Shown here: positions 32,633-41,198 of the stretch, one piece after another | How the letters are laid out: each line of letters begins with the position of its first letter | Numbering within the stretch: the first letter of the stretch is position 1 | Origin: Kitasatospora atroaurantiaca | GTDB taxonomy: Bacteria; Actinomycetota; Actinomycetes; Streptomycetales; Streptomycetaceae | Direction: 5' to 3' | Assembly (NCBI RefSeq): GCF_007828955.1 | Contig: NZ_VIVR01000001.1 | Span: forward strand, 1,674,001-1,738,000 | Length of the DNA: 64,000 nucleotides | Notes under the pieces: generated by a model | Databases searched by the model: none | The model's input: only the letters and a program-made list of their open reading frames with translations | Told to the model about the DNA's origin: nothing | Translations under genes and position numbers: made by a program

Positions 32633-35600
32633 CTTGACTTCCCCTCGGTTCCGGCTTGCCGATGTCAAACTCCTTCATCTTATAGCCGGCGTACTGTTCG
32701 TCCTTCACCTTTGCCTGAACCAGGACATAATCAAGCTTTCCGTTCTCCCAGGCAGTCCTGAGCTTGTCCGCGAGGCCCTCCTCGTCGCCGCCGCGCTTCT
32801 CCATCTGAGCGAGAATCGCCTCGAAGTAGTCCGGGTGCCCCTGCATCACCTTCCGACCGTTGGTGGCCTTTCGATCACCGAGCTTCGCGGTCGGGGCCTT
32901 TGCCTCCACGACCACGTAGCCACCGTTAGGCAGCTCCCAGATCTGGTCGAACCTGTTGTTCCCCTCCTTTCTGTCGTCAATTCGGGTGGCACCCGCCCAC
33001 TTCTCCTGGTCGGGCACGGCGTGGTACTCGGCCGCCTGGTCGCCGAGCTCCTCACCGGCCTTGCCCATTTGTGCGTGCGGATCCTTGTGAGCGTCGCGAG
33101 CCTCCTCGTACTTCTTCTTGTTCTCGTCCGTTCGGTTCGCGACCAGTGCTTGCTCTGCGGCCTCGAGCACCTTCTCGGCCGCCCGGTCCTGCGCAATGGC
33201 CCTCTTGCGCTTCTCGACGGCGTCGAGGATCCGCTGCTTGTGCTCCTCTGCGACCGTCGCGGGCTTGCCGAGCACATCCGGTATCTGCTTGTACGACTCC
33301 GCGAGCGGGGGCGGCGCATCCGATGCGGCGATCCACTTGTCGTCGGAGTCCTCCGGGTACTTCGGATTCCGCGTCAGCTGCGGGATCTCGTTGCCGTTCT
33401 CATCCTTCTTTCCGATACGAGAACGGCGGCCGTCCTTGCTGTAATGCTCCTTGAACCATTTCTGGTCCTTTTCGTTGGCCCTCGCGACCTGTTGCCTGAC
33501 CCGCTCACGGTCGGCGTCATCGTTGCCGGCCGGGCGCTCAGGGGCGCGGCGCTCGGGGCGGTCGTCGGATGTGTCGTGATGGGGGTCAGGGGCAGGGTTG
33601 GCCGGACGGCGGTCGGGTGTGAGGGGGATGGCGAAGACGCCGTTGTCGCCGTTGTGGAGCGGCTTGTCGCTGCGCCGGCCGGTCTGGGCGTCGACGTAGG
33701 TGATCTTGCCGTTGTGGTTGACGGCATTCCATGCGTGGGCACGGCCGTCGGCATCGCGGGTGATGATCACCGCCTGCGAGCCGTGGCCGTTCTGCCGGAG
33801 GGTGTCCTCCAGCCGCCGGTAGGCGCTCGGGCCGTCGCCCAGGTCCGAGAACTTGGCGCCGAGCGCGTTCTCGATGCGGTCGCGGCCGCCGCGTTCGCCG
33901 CGGTCGGAGGGACGACCGTCGGCGTCGTAGTCCGGGGTCCGGGAGGCCGCCGGGGTCGGGTGGCCGGAGTAGGTGTCGACGGTGGCGAGCGCGACGTCGA
34001 CGCAGTTGTTGTTGCGGCCGGGGGCGTGGGGATCGTCGCCGTTGATCGCGCCGGGCCAGTCGCTGTCGTTGGGGTCCGGGTGCCGCTGCGGCGTGCCGTC
34101 CGGGTTGCGCGGGACGGCACTCTCGACCCGCTCGTGGTCGCGGGCGGACGGCTCCTCCAGTCCGCCTGGACGGTCGGTGGGTCGGTTGTCCGTGGCACGG
34201 GGGGACGGGTCCGTGTCCTTGGACGAATCGTGGGTCGTGTCCGAGGAGGGGTCGTGGTTGTCCCGGTCCGGGCGGGACGGGTCCGTGTCCTTGGACGGGT
34301 CGTGGGTGGTGTCCGGTGCGGCGGGGTCGTGGTTGTCCCGGTCCGGGCGGGAAGGGTCGGCCGTCGGGTGATCGGGGGTGTGCTGAGGCGCGGGCCGCTG
34401 GTCCTGGTCGTGGCGCGGGGCGTCGCCCGGACGGGCTGGTCCGGACGCGTCTCCGTGCGGCGGGTTCGCGGCCGGGGTCGGCGAGGTCCGGCCGGGGGCT
34501 GCGGGCGACTGCGCGTACGCGGCCCGGGGGTCGGGGCGGGACGGCGTGCCGGGTGCGGCGGACGGCCTGTCGCCCGCCGGACGCGGAGGGCTGCTCGGCG
34601 CCGCCGGGGACCGGTCGGCAGCCGGCCGGGGGGTGAAGGTCGGGTTCGAGGGCGACTGCGTGTCCGGACGGTCCGTCCGCCCCGGCCCGGTCTGGCCGGG
34701 CACGGTCTGGCCGGGCACGGTCTGGCCGGGCACGGTCGGACGGGACGACGAGGGTGCGCCGGTGGACGGCGCAGCGGCGGTCGGGCTCGGGCGGCTGGAG
34801 CCGGGCGTCGCGCCACCGGGGGTCCCGGTCGGCGCCGTGCCGCCCGGCATCATCGGGCCGGTTGCCGCCGGGTTGGCCGTGGACTGGTTCGTGGGCGTGG
34901 ACGAGTCCGCCCCGGGGGCGTTGCGGTGGTCCGGCGCCGTCTGGACCGCGGACGGCCCGAGGCCGGCCGTGTGGAGCGACCCGGGCCTGGGGGTGCCGTC
35001 CGACTGCCGGTCGGGAGCCGGGTCGGCCATCGCTGTCCGTGGGTCGACACGGGGAACGCCGTCCGACGGTTGCACTCGGGGGTCGGCAGACCGGGGTCCG
35101 GGCTCGCCCGGCGTGTGCGAGGGCGCAGAGGCATCCGGTGTCGGGCCGGCGGGCGACGGGGTCCGCGGATCAGCGGTGCGCGGATCGGGAGTGCCTGCGG
35201 TGGGCGGCTGCTGGGAAGGACGTTCCTGCGGCTGGGCAGCGTCGGGACGCGTCGCCGTGCCCGTGTCGGGACGCGTCGCCGTGCCCGTGTCGGGCGCAGC
35301 TTCGTGACGCGGCGAGGGAATGTCACCGGGGGCGGGCTGGTGCGGGCGGCTGTCACCGGCCGGAGCCGGCCCCTGCGGCCCGGGCGACGCACCATCGGAC
35401 GGCCGGACGGGCCCATAACTCGGGGCAGCGGGTCGGCTCTCCGCCGTACCGGACTGGTGCGCCGGAGCGTCACCGGTCCTTGCCGGGCCCGACGAATCCC
35501 CTGGGGCCGTCGGCCGGCCGTCGCCGCTGACCGGACCCGGCGTGTGGGAGGCGGTCGGCTGGGTCTCCGGAGTCCGTGGGGGCACACCCCCGGAACCGTC

Positions 35601-37199
35601 GGCCCGGCCCTCCCGCCCTACATGCGCACCGGAGGACTGGCCGTCACCACCGCGCGCAGGGCCGTCACCCGACCCACCGTGCTGGCCATCACGCCCAACA
35701 TGCCCAGGAGACGACTGACCATCCCCACCACGCGCAGGACCATCACCCGACCCACCGTGCTGACCATCACGCCCAACATGCCCAGGAGACGACTGACCAT
35801 CACCACCACGCGCAGGGCCGTCACCCGACCCACCATGCTGGCCATCACGCCCAACATGCCCAGGAGACGACTGACCATCACCACCAGCCGACGGCGGCGG
35901 AGTTGCGTCACCGGCCCTCGCCGGGCCCGACGAATCACCGGACGGCTGACCGGCGCCGTCCGAGCCGGCGTGCTGAGACGCGGGCGGCGTGCTGTCGCCG
36001 GACGGGGCGGGGGTCGGGTCCGAGTTGAGCCGGGTGCCGAAAGCGTCCAACGGCGCCGTGGGGCGGCCGTCGTTCCCGCTCGACACGGGGCGGGTCGCGG
36101 TCGGTGTGCTGCCGTTGCCCGAGCCCGAGGAGTTGTCGGCACTCGAGTTCTCGGGACCCGAGCCGGACGGACGGGTGGAACCGTCGCTGCTTCCCGGATC
36201 CGGCGCGTGCCGCGACCCCGTACCGGACGAGCCGGAGGAACCGGACGAGCCGGAGGAGCCCGAAGAGCCAGAAGAGCCCGAGGACCCAGATGAGTCGGAG
36301 GACCCAGATGAGTCGGAGGACCCGCCAGAATCGCCCGCCCCGTCCCGGCCACGGCTACCGGAGCCCGAGGAGCCATCGGAGTGCGAGGAACCACCGGAGT
36401 GCGAGGAATCCGAGGACCCCTCCGACCCGCCCGAGTCCGACCCGTGCCGCCCGGCCGCCGACTCGGCGTGGTGCCGCGCCGCGCCCCCGGCCCGCGAACC
36501 GAGGCCGTCCTTGAGGGCGTCCTTGAAGGTGTCCCCGGAGTTCTTCGCCGCGTCGACGAACTCCTTGCCGCCGCGCTTTGCGGTCCGCCCCAGGTCGTAG
36601 CCGTCCTGCGCGCCGAAACCCTGGTTGACGGTCTGGGCGATCAGGTCGCTGATCATGCCCTGGATCGCCGAGACGGCCGGTTCCTTGAGCGTTTCGAGGA
36701 TGGCCTCCTGCAGGGCCTGCCGCAGCTCGCGCAGCAGCCGCCGCACGATCAGCTTGGCCGCCTGCGTGGCGCCGAGCGCGCCCAGCTCGGAGAGGCCGAA
36801 GGTGAACGGCGCGGCCGCCTGAGCGGCGATCAGTTCCACCGCCAGCGCCACGAGCTGCGCGATCACGGCGACCTTGCAGGTGATCACGATGACGGCCGCC
36901 GCGTCCAGCGCCGCCGCGATCAGCCGCGCGGCCATCGCGGCGTCGGCCAGGTACCCGCTGTTGCCGCCGCCGGAGAACTTCTCCCAGGCCTTGCCGAAGC
37001 CGTCGATCGAGTCACCGGAGTTGGCCGACATGATGCTGTTGGCGGAGCCGGCCGCCCGGTAGTGCATCTCCTCGACCTGGTCCGCGAAGTCCCGCCAGAC
37101 CTGCGCGGACTCCATGAGCTTGTCCTCGTCGGCGGTCGGCCAGTCGTAGCCGAGCATCTCGAGGACCCACTCAACACTGTCCGGCAGCATGAGCGACAC
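32607..37199 (-). CDS. Type VII polymorphic-toxin effector: papain-like plus PD-(D/E)XK-like domains
   Basis: A 1530-residue effector. Residues 1-~205 are a CpnT/WXG100-like helical domain (LPDSVEWVLEMLGYDWP; WEKFSGG) with hydrophobic helices near 100-150. Residues ~230-1030 are a Ser/Gly/Pro/Asp-rich disordered linker with repeats. A papain-like toxin domain of the glutamine-deamidase type follows: Cys1066 (RNNNCVDVALATV), His1155 (RAHAWNAV), Asp1170 (TYVDAQTGRR). The C-terminal ~300 residues hold Asp1418 (RFDQIW), Glu1432 and Lys1434 (VVVEAKAP), a D-x13-ExK pattern of REase-fold nucleases. GTG 37199 has AGGGGGGA upstream; a TTG at 37220 is also in frame. It is fourth-from-last of a five-cistron unit and is followed by an overlapping Imm49 gene. 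Targets are inferred from motifs only. Confidence 0.85.
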   Translation of the reverse strand: MSLMLPDSVEWVLEMLGYDWPTADEDKLMESAQVWRDFADQVEEMHYRAAGSANSIMSANSGDSIDGFGKAWEKFSGGGNSGYLADAAMAARLIAAALDAAAVIVITCKVAVIAQLVALAVELIAAQAAAPFTFGLSELGALGATQAAKLIVRRLLRELRQALQEAILETLKEPAVSAIQGMISDLIAQTVNQGFGAQDGYDLGRTAKRGGKEFVDAAKNSGDTFKDALKDGLGSRAGGAARHHAESAAGRHGSDSGGSEGSSDSSHSGGSSHSDGSSGSGSRGRDGAGDSGGSSDSSGSSDSSGSSGSSGSSGSSGSSGSSGSSGTGSRHAPDPGSSDGSTRPSGSGPENSSADNSSGSGNGSTPTATRPVSSGNDGRPTAPLDAFGTRLNSDPTPAPSGDSTPPASQHAGSDGAGQPSGDSSGPARAGDATPPPSAGGDGQSSPGHVGRDGQHGGSGDGPARGGDGQSSPGHVGRDGQHGGSGDGPARGGDGQSSPGHVGRDGQHGGSGDGPARGGDGQSSGAHVGREGRADGSGGVPPRTPETQPTASHTPGPVSGDGRPTAPGDSSGPARTGDAPAHQSGTAESRPAAPSYGPVRPSDGASPGPQGPAPAGDSRPHQPAPGDIPSPRHEAAPDTGTATRPDTGTATRPDAAQPQERPSQQPPTAGTPDPRTADPRTPSPAGPTPDASAPSHTPGEPGPRSADPRVQPSDGVPRVDPRTAMADPAPDRQSDGTPRPGSLHTAGLGPSAVQTAPDHRNAPGADSSTPTNQSTANPAATGPMMPGGTAPTGTPGGATPGSSRPSPTAAAPSTGAPSSSRPTVPGQTVPGQTVPGQTGPGRTDRPDTQSPSNPTFTPRPAADRSPAAPSSPPRPAGDRPSAAPGTPSRPDPRAAYAQSPAAPGRTSPTPAANPPHGDASGPARPGDAPRHDQDQRPAPQHTPDHPTADPSRPDRDNHDPAAPDTTHDPSKDTDPSRPDRDNHDPSSDTTHDSSKDTDPSPRATDNRPTDRPGGLEEPSARDHERVESAVPRNPDGTPQRHPDPNDSDWPGAINGDDPHAPGRNNNCVDVALATVDTYSGHPTPAASRTPDYDADGRPSDRGERGGRDRIENALGAKFSDLGDGPSAYRRLEDTLRQNGHGSQAVIITRDADGRAHAWNAVNHNGKITYVDAQTGRRSDKPLHNGDNGVFAIPLTPDRRPANPAPDPHHDTSDDRPERRAPERPAGNDDADRERVRQQVARANEKDQKWFKEHYSKDGRRSRIGKKDENGNEIPQLTRNPKYPEDSDDKWIAASDAPPPLAESYKQIPDVLGKPATVAEEHKQRILDAVEKRKRAIAQDRAAEKVLEAAEQALVANRTDENKKKYEEARDAHKDPHAQMGKAGEELGDQAAEYHAVPDQEKWAGATRIDDRKEGNNRFDQIWELPNGGYVVVEAKAPTAKLGDRKATNGRKVMQGHPDYFEAILAQMEKRGGDEEGLADKLRTAWENGKLDYVLVQAKVKDEQYAGYKMKEFDIGKPEPRGSQDGGDGGSS
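35641..35890. repeat. In-frame 78-bp tandem repeats inside the effector linker
   Basis: About 3.2 copies of a 78-bp unit; the marker CCCAACATGCCCAGGAGACG recurs at 35694, 35772 and 35850, exactly 78 bases apart. Each unit encodes 26 residues (GQSSPGHVGRDGQHGGSGDG then PARGGD on the minus strand). Copies are nearly identical at the DNA level, meaning recent duplication or gene conversion. The unit length, a multiple of three, keeps the effector frame. Confidence 0.95.
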
Positions 37200-37294
37200 G
37201 ACGTCATTCCCCCCTGGCAAAAAACAACGAACGGCGGACGGTCAACGGCTGTGGAGCCGGTACGAAGGCAGGACGAGCGCGGTGCGAGAACGGG

Positions 37295-37678
37295 TCAGTA
37301 CACCGGGCGGGACATCGTGCGGATCCCGTCGCCGAGTCCGTCCACCCGGCTGCCCATCGCGTCGAGCCGGCCGCCGGTCTCGGACTCGTTGGCCTCGTGG
37401 TTCGCCGCCATGCCCTGCAGCTTCTGGCCCATCTCACCGAGCCGGGTGCCGAGCGACTTCATGGACTCCTCCATGCCGTCCCGCAGGCCTTCGTAGACCA
37501 CCCCGAACTTCTCGCCGAGGTCGTCGTCGCCCCAGGGCGGTGTGTCGCCCTTCTCCAGGGTCTCCAGCCGGGACATCATCTGGTCGACGGCGTTGAGGAA
37601 GTCCTCACCCACTGCCTCGAAGCTCCGCCCCTCGGACCGGAGGTTGTCCGCGTCCACGACGATCTGTTGCTGTGCCAT
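37295..37678 (-). CDS. WXG100-family protein (type VII secretion partner)
   Basis: A 127-residue all-helical protein. MAQQQIVVDADNLRSEG opens the first helix, the WG turn is at Trp49-Gly50 (TPPWGDDDLGEKFG), and the second helix runs through GMEESMKSLGTRLGEMGQKL. WXG100 proteins pair with and escort larger effectors through ESX/type VII machines. It is somewhat longer than the ~100-residue norm, with a C-terminal coiled extension. ATG 37678 is used. It lies 95 bp upstream of the effector on the same strand. No EccC-type motor is present in the window. Confidence 0.88.
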   Translation of the reverse strand: MAQQQIVVDADNLRSEGRSFEAVGEDFLNAVDQMMSRLETLEKGDTPPWGDDDLGEKFGVVYEGLRDGMEESMKSLGTRLGEMGQKLQGMAANHEANESETGGRLDAMGSRVDGLGDGIRTMSRPVY

Positions 37679-37789
37679 CCCCGCCCCGACTCCCCGTGCC
37701 CGCACCCGCGCCTACAACCAAGCAGGCTGACAGTCATTCAATCCTATGTGTCGGACACGACAGACCGTCAGCCACCCCCACCCCGCGCG

Positions 37790-38131
37790 CTACTTCCGCT
37801 TCTCGCGCCCCTCGCTCTCCCGCTCCCGCTCCTCGATCAACTTCTCCGCGCGCGCCTCGGACTGCTCCCGCTGCTTCGGCGACATGTTCTCCGCCGCCTC
37901 CCGCATCTGACCCAGCCGGTCGCCGATGATGCCGAGGTAGCGGTCGGACTGCACCACCTCACGCATGCCGACCCGGCCACTCAGTACGTCCTTCGCCATC
38001 TCCTGCAGGGGCTTGCCCACCGAGGGGTTGTCGGCGATCGTCCGCAGTGCCTTGTGCAGCTGGCGCGCCTGCTCAGGGTTGTCGGCGACCTCCAGCAGCT
38101 CGTCGTCCTCGATCTCCCGCTCCGCGGCCAT
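37790..38131 (-). CDS. Small charged helical protein of the toxin locus
   Basis: A 113-residue, highly charged, probably fully helical protein (EIEDDELLEVADNPEQARQLHKALRTIADNP; then SPKQREQSEARAEKLIEERERESEGREKRK). It has no membrane segment or cysteine. It is the first gene of the unit leading to the WXG100 protein and effector, 111 bp upstream of the former. Similar small proteins accompany WXG100 pairs in streptomycetes, suggesting a chaperone or export-adaptor role; this is inference. ATG 38131. Confidence 0.75.
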   Translation of the reverse strand: MAAEREIEDDELLEVADNPEQARQLHKALRTIADNPSVGKPLQEMAKDVLSGRVGMREVVQSDRYLGIIGDRLGQMREAAENMSPKQREQSEARAEKLIEERERESEGREKRK

Positions 38132-38297
38132 GACCGCCCCCTTAGTTCCGTGGTCTCCGTCGGTACGCTGCCGCCAACTGTCTCAGCCCGCCGCGACATT
38201 GGTCATGCGATCATATGACCCCAGCAGGCAGTTCCCGTCCGGCCTTGCCCGCCCGGCAGGTAGCCTCGGAGCATCCACCACCATCGAGGAGTTCTGC

Positions 38298-39563
38298 GTG
38301 ATCAGCCAGGAGCAAGCTCTCAGCACCGCCGACGGCTGGCTGAACGGCGACGCACCCGCCGAGCAGCGCCGTGAGGTGCGCAACCGGGAGTTCGACCTCG
38401 GCTGGGCGGTCTGGGCCGCGCCCGCAGCACTGGAGCGCGACCCGGTGACCGGCGAGCGCCGCCCGCCGGCCGACCTCGGTGACGCCTGCGGCGTGGTGGA
38501 CCGGCAGACCGGTGAGCTCAGCGTCTGGTCCTCGATCCCGGTGGACGAGGTCATCGAGGTGTACCGCCAGCGCAGCCGCCCCGCCACAGGCCCGGGCAAC
38601 GCGCTGACCGCCACCTACCCGCACCCGGTCACCGGCGAGACCACCCGGATCGACCTCACTGCAGGCCCCGGCCGCCCGCCGGTCGAGCACCAGCTGGTGG
38701 CCGAACTGGCCCGGCGTGGCGTGCCGGAGAACGCCGTCCGCACCATTCACACCAGCCTGCGCTCGGCCACCCTGCCGGGCGGCTACCCGGCCGCCGTACT
38801 GGAGCGCCACTTCCCGACCGCCGAGGTGAGCTGCGACCACCCGTACGGGATCGCCGCCGAGGAGCGCACCCAGGGCGTGGCCGCGCTGACGGAGCGGCAA
38901 CAGCGCGAGGTGCGCCCCGCGCCGCCCCGGCCGAACCGGGTGCCCGCGCCACTGCCGGACGCCGTCACCCCGGCCGAGCCGGTCCGGGACGTAGCGCTCG
39001 GGCGTCAGCTCCCCATCGCCGTCGGCAGGGTGGTCCGATACGACGCCGACGACCTGGCCGCCAGTGCGCTGCCCGACGCCACCCGGTCCACCCTCGCCTG
39101 GGCCGGACTGCCTGCCGAACTCCCGCTCTTCTTCACCGCGGACCGGCCCGACGCCCCGCCCGCGGGCGGTCTCCTCGCCGACCTGCGCACCCACTTCATG
39201 GCGGCGGGCTCACCGGCCGACCCGAAGGTGCTCGACGTCCTGGCCTCCTGGACCCGGATCGGCTCGGACGGGCTCTGCGTGATCGCCGTCCAGCACTCGG
39301 GCGACGAGCCCGGCTCGGTCTGGGCCGTCCACCCGCGCACCGGCAGCGGACGCTTCGTCAACAGCTCGGTGTCCACCTTCGTCCGTAGCCTCGCGCTGCT
39401 CGCCGACACCTGGCCCACCTTGGCGGGTCTCGACCCGACGGCCGCCGGGGCGGCACTGGCCGCACTCCAGACCGGACTGGCCGAGATCGACCCGCAGGCG
39501 TTCCGCCGGGACACCACCTGGTGGGCGGTGCTGGTCGAGCAGATGTGGCACGGACTGTTCTAG
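38298..39563 (+). CDS. Degenerate deaminase-like domain fused to SUKH-4-like immunity domain
   Basis: A 421-residue protein divergent from the toxin unit. Residues 1-~90 resemble an Imm35/YrhB-type domain (ISQEQALSTADGWLNGD; VWAAPAALERDPVTGERR). Residues ~110-190 match the polymorphic-toxin nucleotide-deaminase layout: IHTSLRSATLPGGYPAAVLERHFP at 150-173, then CDHPYG. In active members the motif reads H-x-E and carries Cys residues around LPGGYC; here it is His151-Thr-Ser153, no Cys before LPGGY (159-163), and Pro164 after it. From ~240 a SUKH-4-like domain runs to the end (VVRYDADDLAASALPDAT; FVRSLALLADTW; WAVLVEQMWHGLF). GTG 38298 has GAGGAG at good spacing. An immunity or decoy role is inferred. 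Confidence 0.75.
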   Translation: MISQEQALSTADGWLNGDAPAEQRREVRNREFDLGWAVWAAPAALERDPVTGERRPPADLGDACGVVDRQTGELSVWSSIPVDEVIEVYRQRSRPATGPGNALTATYPHPVTGETTRIDLTAGPGRPPVEHQLVAELARRGVPENAVRTIHTSLRSATLPGGYPAAVLERHFPTAEVSCDHPYGIAAEERTQGVAALTERQQREVRPAPPRPNRVPAPLPDAVTPAEPVRDVALGRQLPIAVGRVVRYDADDLAASALPDATRSTLAWAGLPAELPLFFTADRPDAPPAGGLLADLRTHFMAAGSPADPKVLDVLASWTRIGSDGLCVIAVQHSGDEPGSVWAVHPRTGSGRFVNSSVSTFVRSLALLADTWPTLAGLDPTAAGAALAALQTGLAEIDPQAFRRDTTWWAVLVEQMWHGLF

Positions 39564-39633
39564 AGGCGCCCCTCCAGAGCGGCTCGAGCAACACCCCGAC
39601 CGCCACAGCAGGAATCCGGCAAATCGGCCCGGT

Positions 39634-40707
39634 ATGGTGCAAACCACACCGGAGTCGATCCGTCGAGGTGCCCCCGTGCTCTGGCAGCTGTCCACGCTTC
39701 TCGGCATCGTCGCCGTGACCGTCGCCATCGGGTGGATCGTCGACCAGGTGCTGCAGCGGGTGGCGGCCCGACATCCGGAGGCGCCGGTCTGGCCGTTGCT
39801 GCGCCGATGCCGGGTGCCCCTCCAACTGGTGGTGCTGGCGAGCCTGCTGCTGGCCGCGGGGTCGCTGGAGCGGCTGCTCGATCTCGAGGGCGACGGACTG
39901 CACCACGCCACCGTGCTGTTCCTGATCGCGAGCCTGGGCTGGCTGACCGTCAGGGTCGTGGCGGCGGCACTGGAAGCAGTCCTCAGCCGGTACGAGACGG
40001 TCAGCGACGACCCGTCACGGGTGCAGCGGGTGCACACCCAGATCAGCATGCTCCGACGGGTCGTCAGCGCGCTCATCGCGGTGGTCACCGTAGCGGTGAT
40101 CCTGCTGACCTTCGAGGCCATGCGTACGATCGGTGCCAGCCTGCTCGCCTCGGCGGGCATCATCGGCATCGTGGCCGGCATCGCCGCTCAGAGCACGCTG
40201 GGCAACTTCTTCGCGGGCCTGCAGATCGCCTTCAGCGACACCGTCAGGATCGGCGACACCGTCGTGGTGGACGGCCAGCAGGGTGTCGTCGAGGAGATCA
40301 CCCTGTCCTACCTGGTGCTCCGCATGTGGGACTACCGGCGGCTGGTCGTCCCGGTCTCGTACTTCGTCAGCAAGCCGTTCGAGAACTGGACCCGCAAGCA
40401 CCCGGGCCTGCTCGCCTGGGTGGTCCTGCACCTCGACCACACCACCCCGGTCGACCGGCTCCGCACGGCCCTGCACGACCACCTGCAGACCTCACCGCTG
40501 TGGGACGGCGAGGAGTGGTCCCTCCAGGTCACCGACACCACCCCCACCACCCTGGTGATCCGGGCCGCCATGACGGCCCGGACGCCGGACGACGCCGCCG
40601 GCCTCCGCTTCGAGGTACGCGAGCAACTGATCGCGTACCTCCGCGACGAGCACCCGAACGCCCTCCCCCGCATCCGCACGGACGAGACGCCGCCCAAGAC
40701 CGGCTAG
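39634..40707 (+). CDS. MscS-family mechanosensitive channel
   Basis: A 357-residue inner-membrane channel. Three or four hydrophobic segments in the first 160 residues (LLGIVAVTVAIGWIVDQVL; VPLQLVVLASLLLAAGSL; ATVLFLIASLGWLTVRVVAAAL; VVSALIAVVTVAVILLTF). The pore-lining helix is SLLASAGIIGIVAGIAAQSTLGNFFAGLQIAF with its glycine/alanine packing, followed by the beta domain (VRIGDTVVVDGQQGVVEEI) and the C-terminal alpha/beta domain. It opens under osmotic downshock to release solutes. ATG 39634. Confidence 0.93.
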   Translation: MVQTTPESIRRGAPVLWQLSTLLGIVAVTVAIGWIVDQVLQRVAARHPEAPVWPLLRRCRVPLQLVVLASLLLAAGSLERLLDLEGDGLHHATVLFLIASLGWLTVRVVAAALEAVLSRYETVSDDPSRVQRVHTQISMLRRVVSALIAVVTVAVILLTFEAMRTIGASLLASAGIIGIVAGIAAQSTLGNFFAGLQIAFSDTVRIGDTVVVDGQQGVVEEITLSYLVLRMWDYRRLVVPVSYFVSKPFENWTRKHPGLLAWVVLHLDHTTPVDRLRTALHDHLQTSPLWDGEEWSLQVTDTTPTTLVIRAAMTARTPDDAAGLRFEVREQLIAYLRDEHPNALPRIRTDETPPKTG

Positions 40708-40747
40708 ACGCCGCGCGGGCTGTTCCTGGAGAACTACGGCCCGGAGG

Positions 40748-41197
40748 CTACAGGACCCGGGTCATCGTCCGGTGGGGAATTCCCGCGTCGTCGTAGACCG
40801 GGCCCTCGGCCTCGTAGCCGAGGCGCTCGTAGAAGCCCAGGGCCTGGACCTGCGCGTGCAGTTCGAGCTCCCGGCCGCCGTGCTCGCGCCCGGCCTGCTC
40901 GATCGCCCGGACCAGGTCGGCGCCGAGCCCGGTGCCCCGGGCGGCCCGAACCACCGCGAGGCGGCCGAGCAGCACCCGGCCCTCGACACCCGTCAGCTTC
41001 AGCGCCTCGTCGCCGTGGATCAGCCGGCCGGTGCCCAGCGGCGTACCGTCCTCGGCCAGCGCCAGCACGTGCAGCGAGGTCGCGTCGAGCTCGTCGTACT
41101 CGAGCTCCTCCGGGACGTTCTGCTCCACCACGAAGACCTCGCGCCGGATGCCGTGCACCAGCGCCAGGTCCGCCTCCCCGACCGCGACGCGGATCAT
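40748..41197 (-). CDS. GNAT-family N-acetyltransferase
   Basis: A 149-residue acetyltransferase: IRREVFVVEQNVPEELEYDELD at the N-terminus, acetyl-CoA pyrophosphate loop LAVVRAARGTGLGADLVRAIE, and YERLGYEAEGPVYDDAGIPH at the end. This subgroup (ElaA-like) acts on small or peptide amines; substrate unknown. ATG 41197 is one base after the RluD-type stop codon (TGAGATG), so they are cotranscribed; the frame upstream of it is a read-through shadow. Confidence 0.88.
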   Translation of the reverse strand: MIRVAVGEADLALVHGIRREVFVVEQNVPEELEYDELDATSLHVLALAEDGTPLGTGRLIHGDEALKLTGVEGRVLLGRLAVVRAARGTGLGADLVRAIEQAGREHGGRELELHAQVQALGFYERLGYEAEGPVYDDAGIPHRTMTRVL

Positions 41198-41198
41198 C

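Noticed and set aside
35641..35890. Possible CRISPR array (regular repeats)
   Set aside because: The period is 78 bp with no unique spacers, and the units are in-frame coding sequence of the effector.
32634..36293. A 1219-codon plus-strand frame across the effector gene
   Set aside because: Arg/Val-rich shadow of the effector's repetitive linker; the minus-strand frame has the domains, ribosome site and overlap with Imm49.
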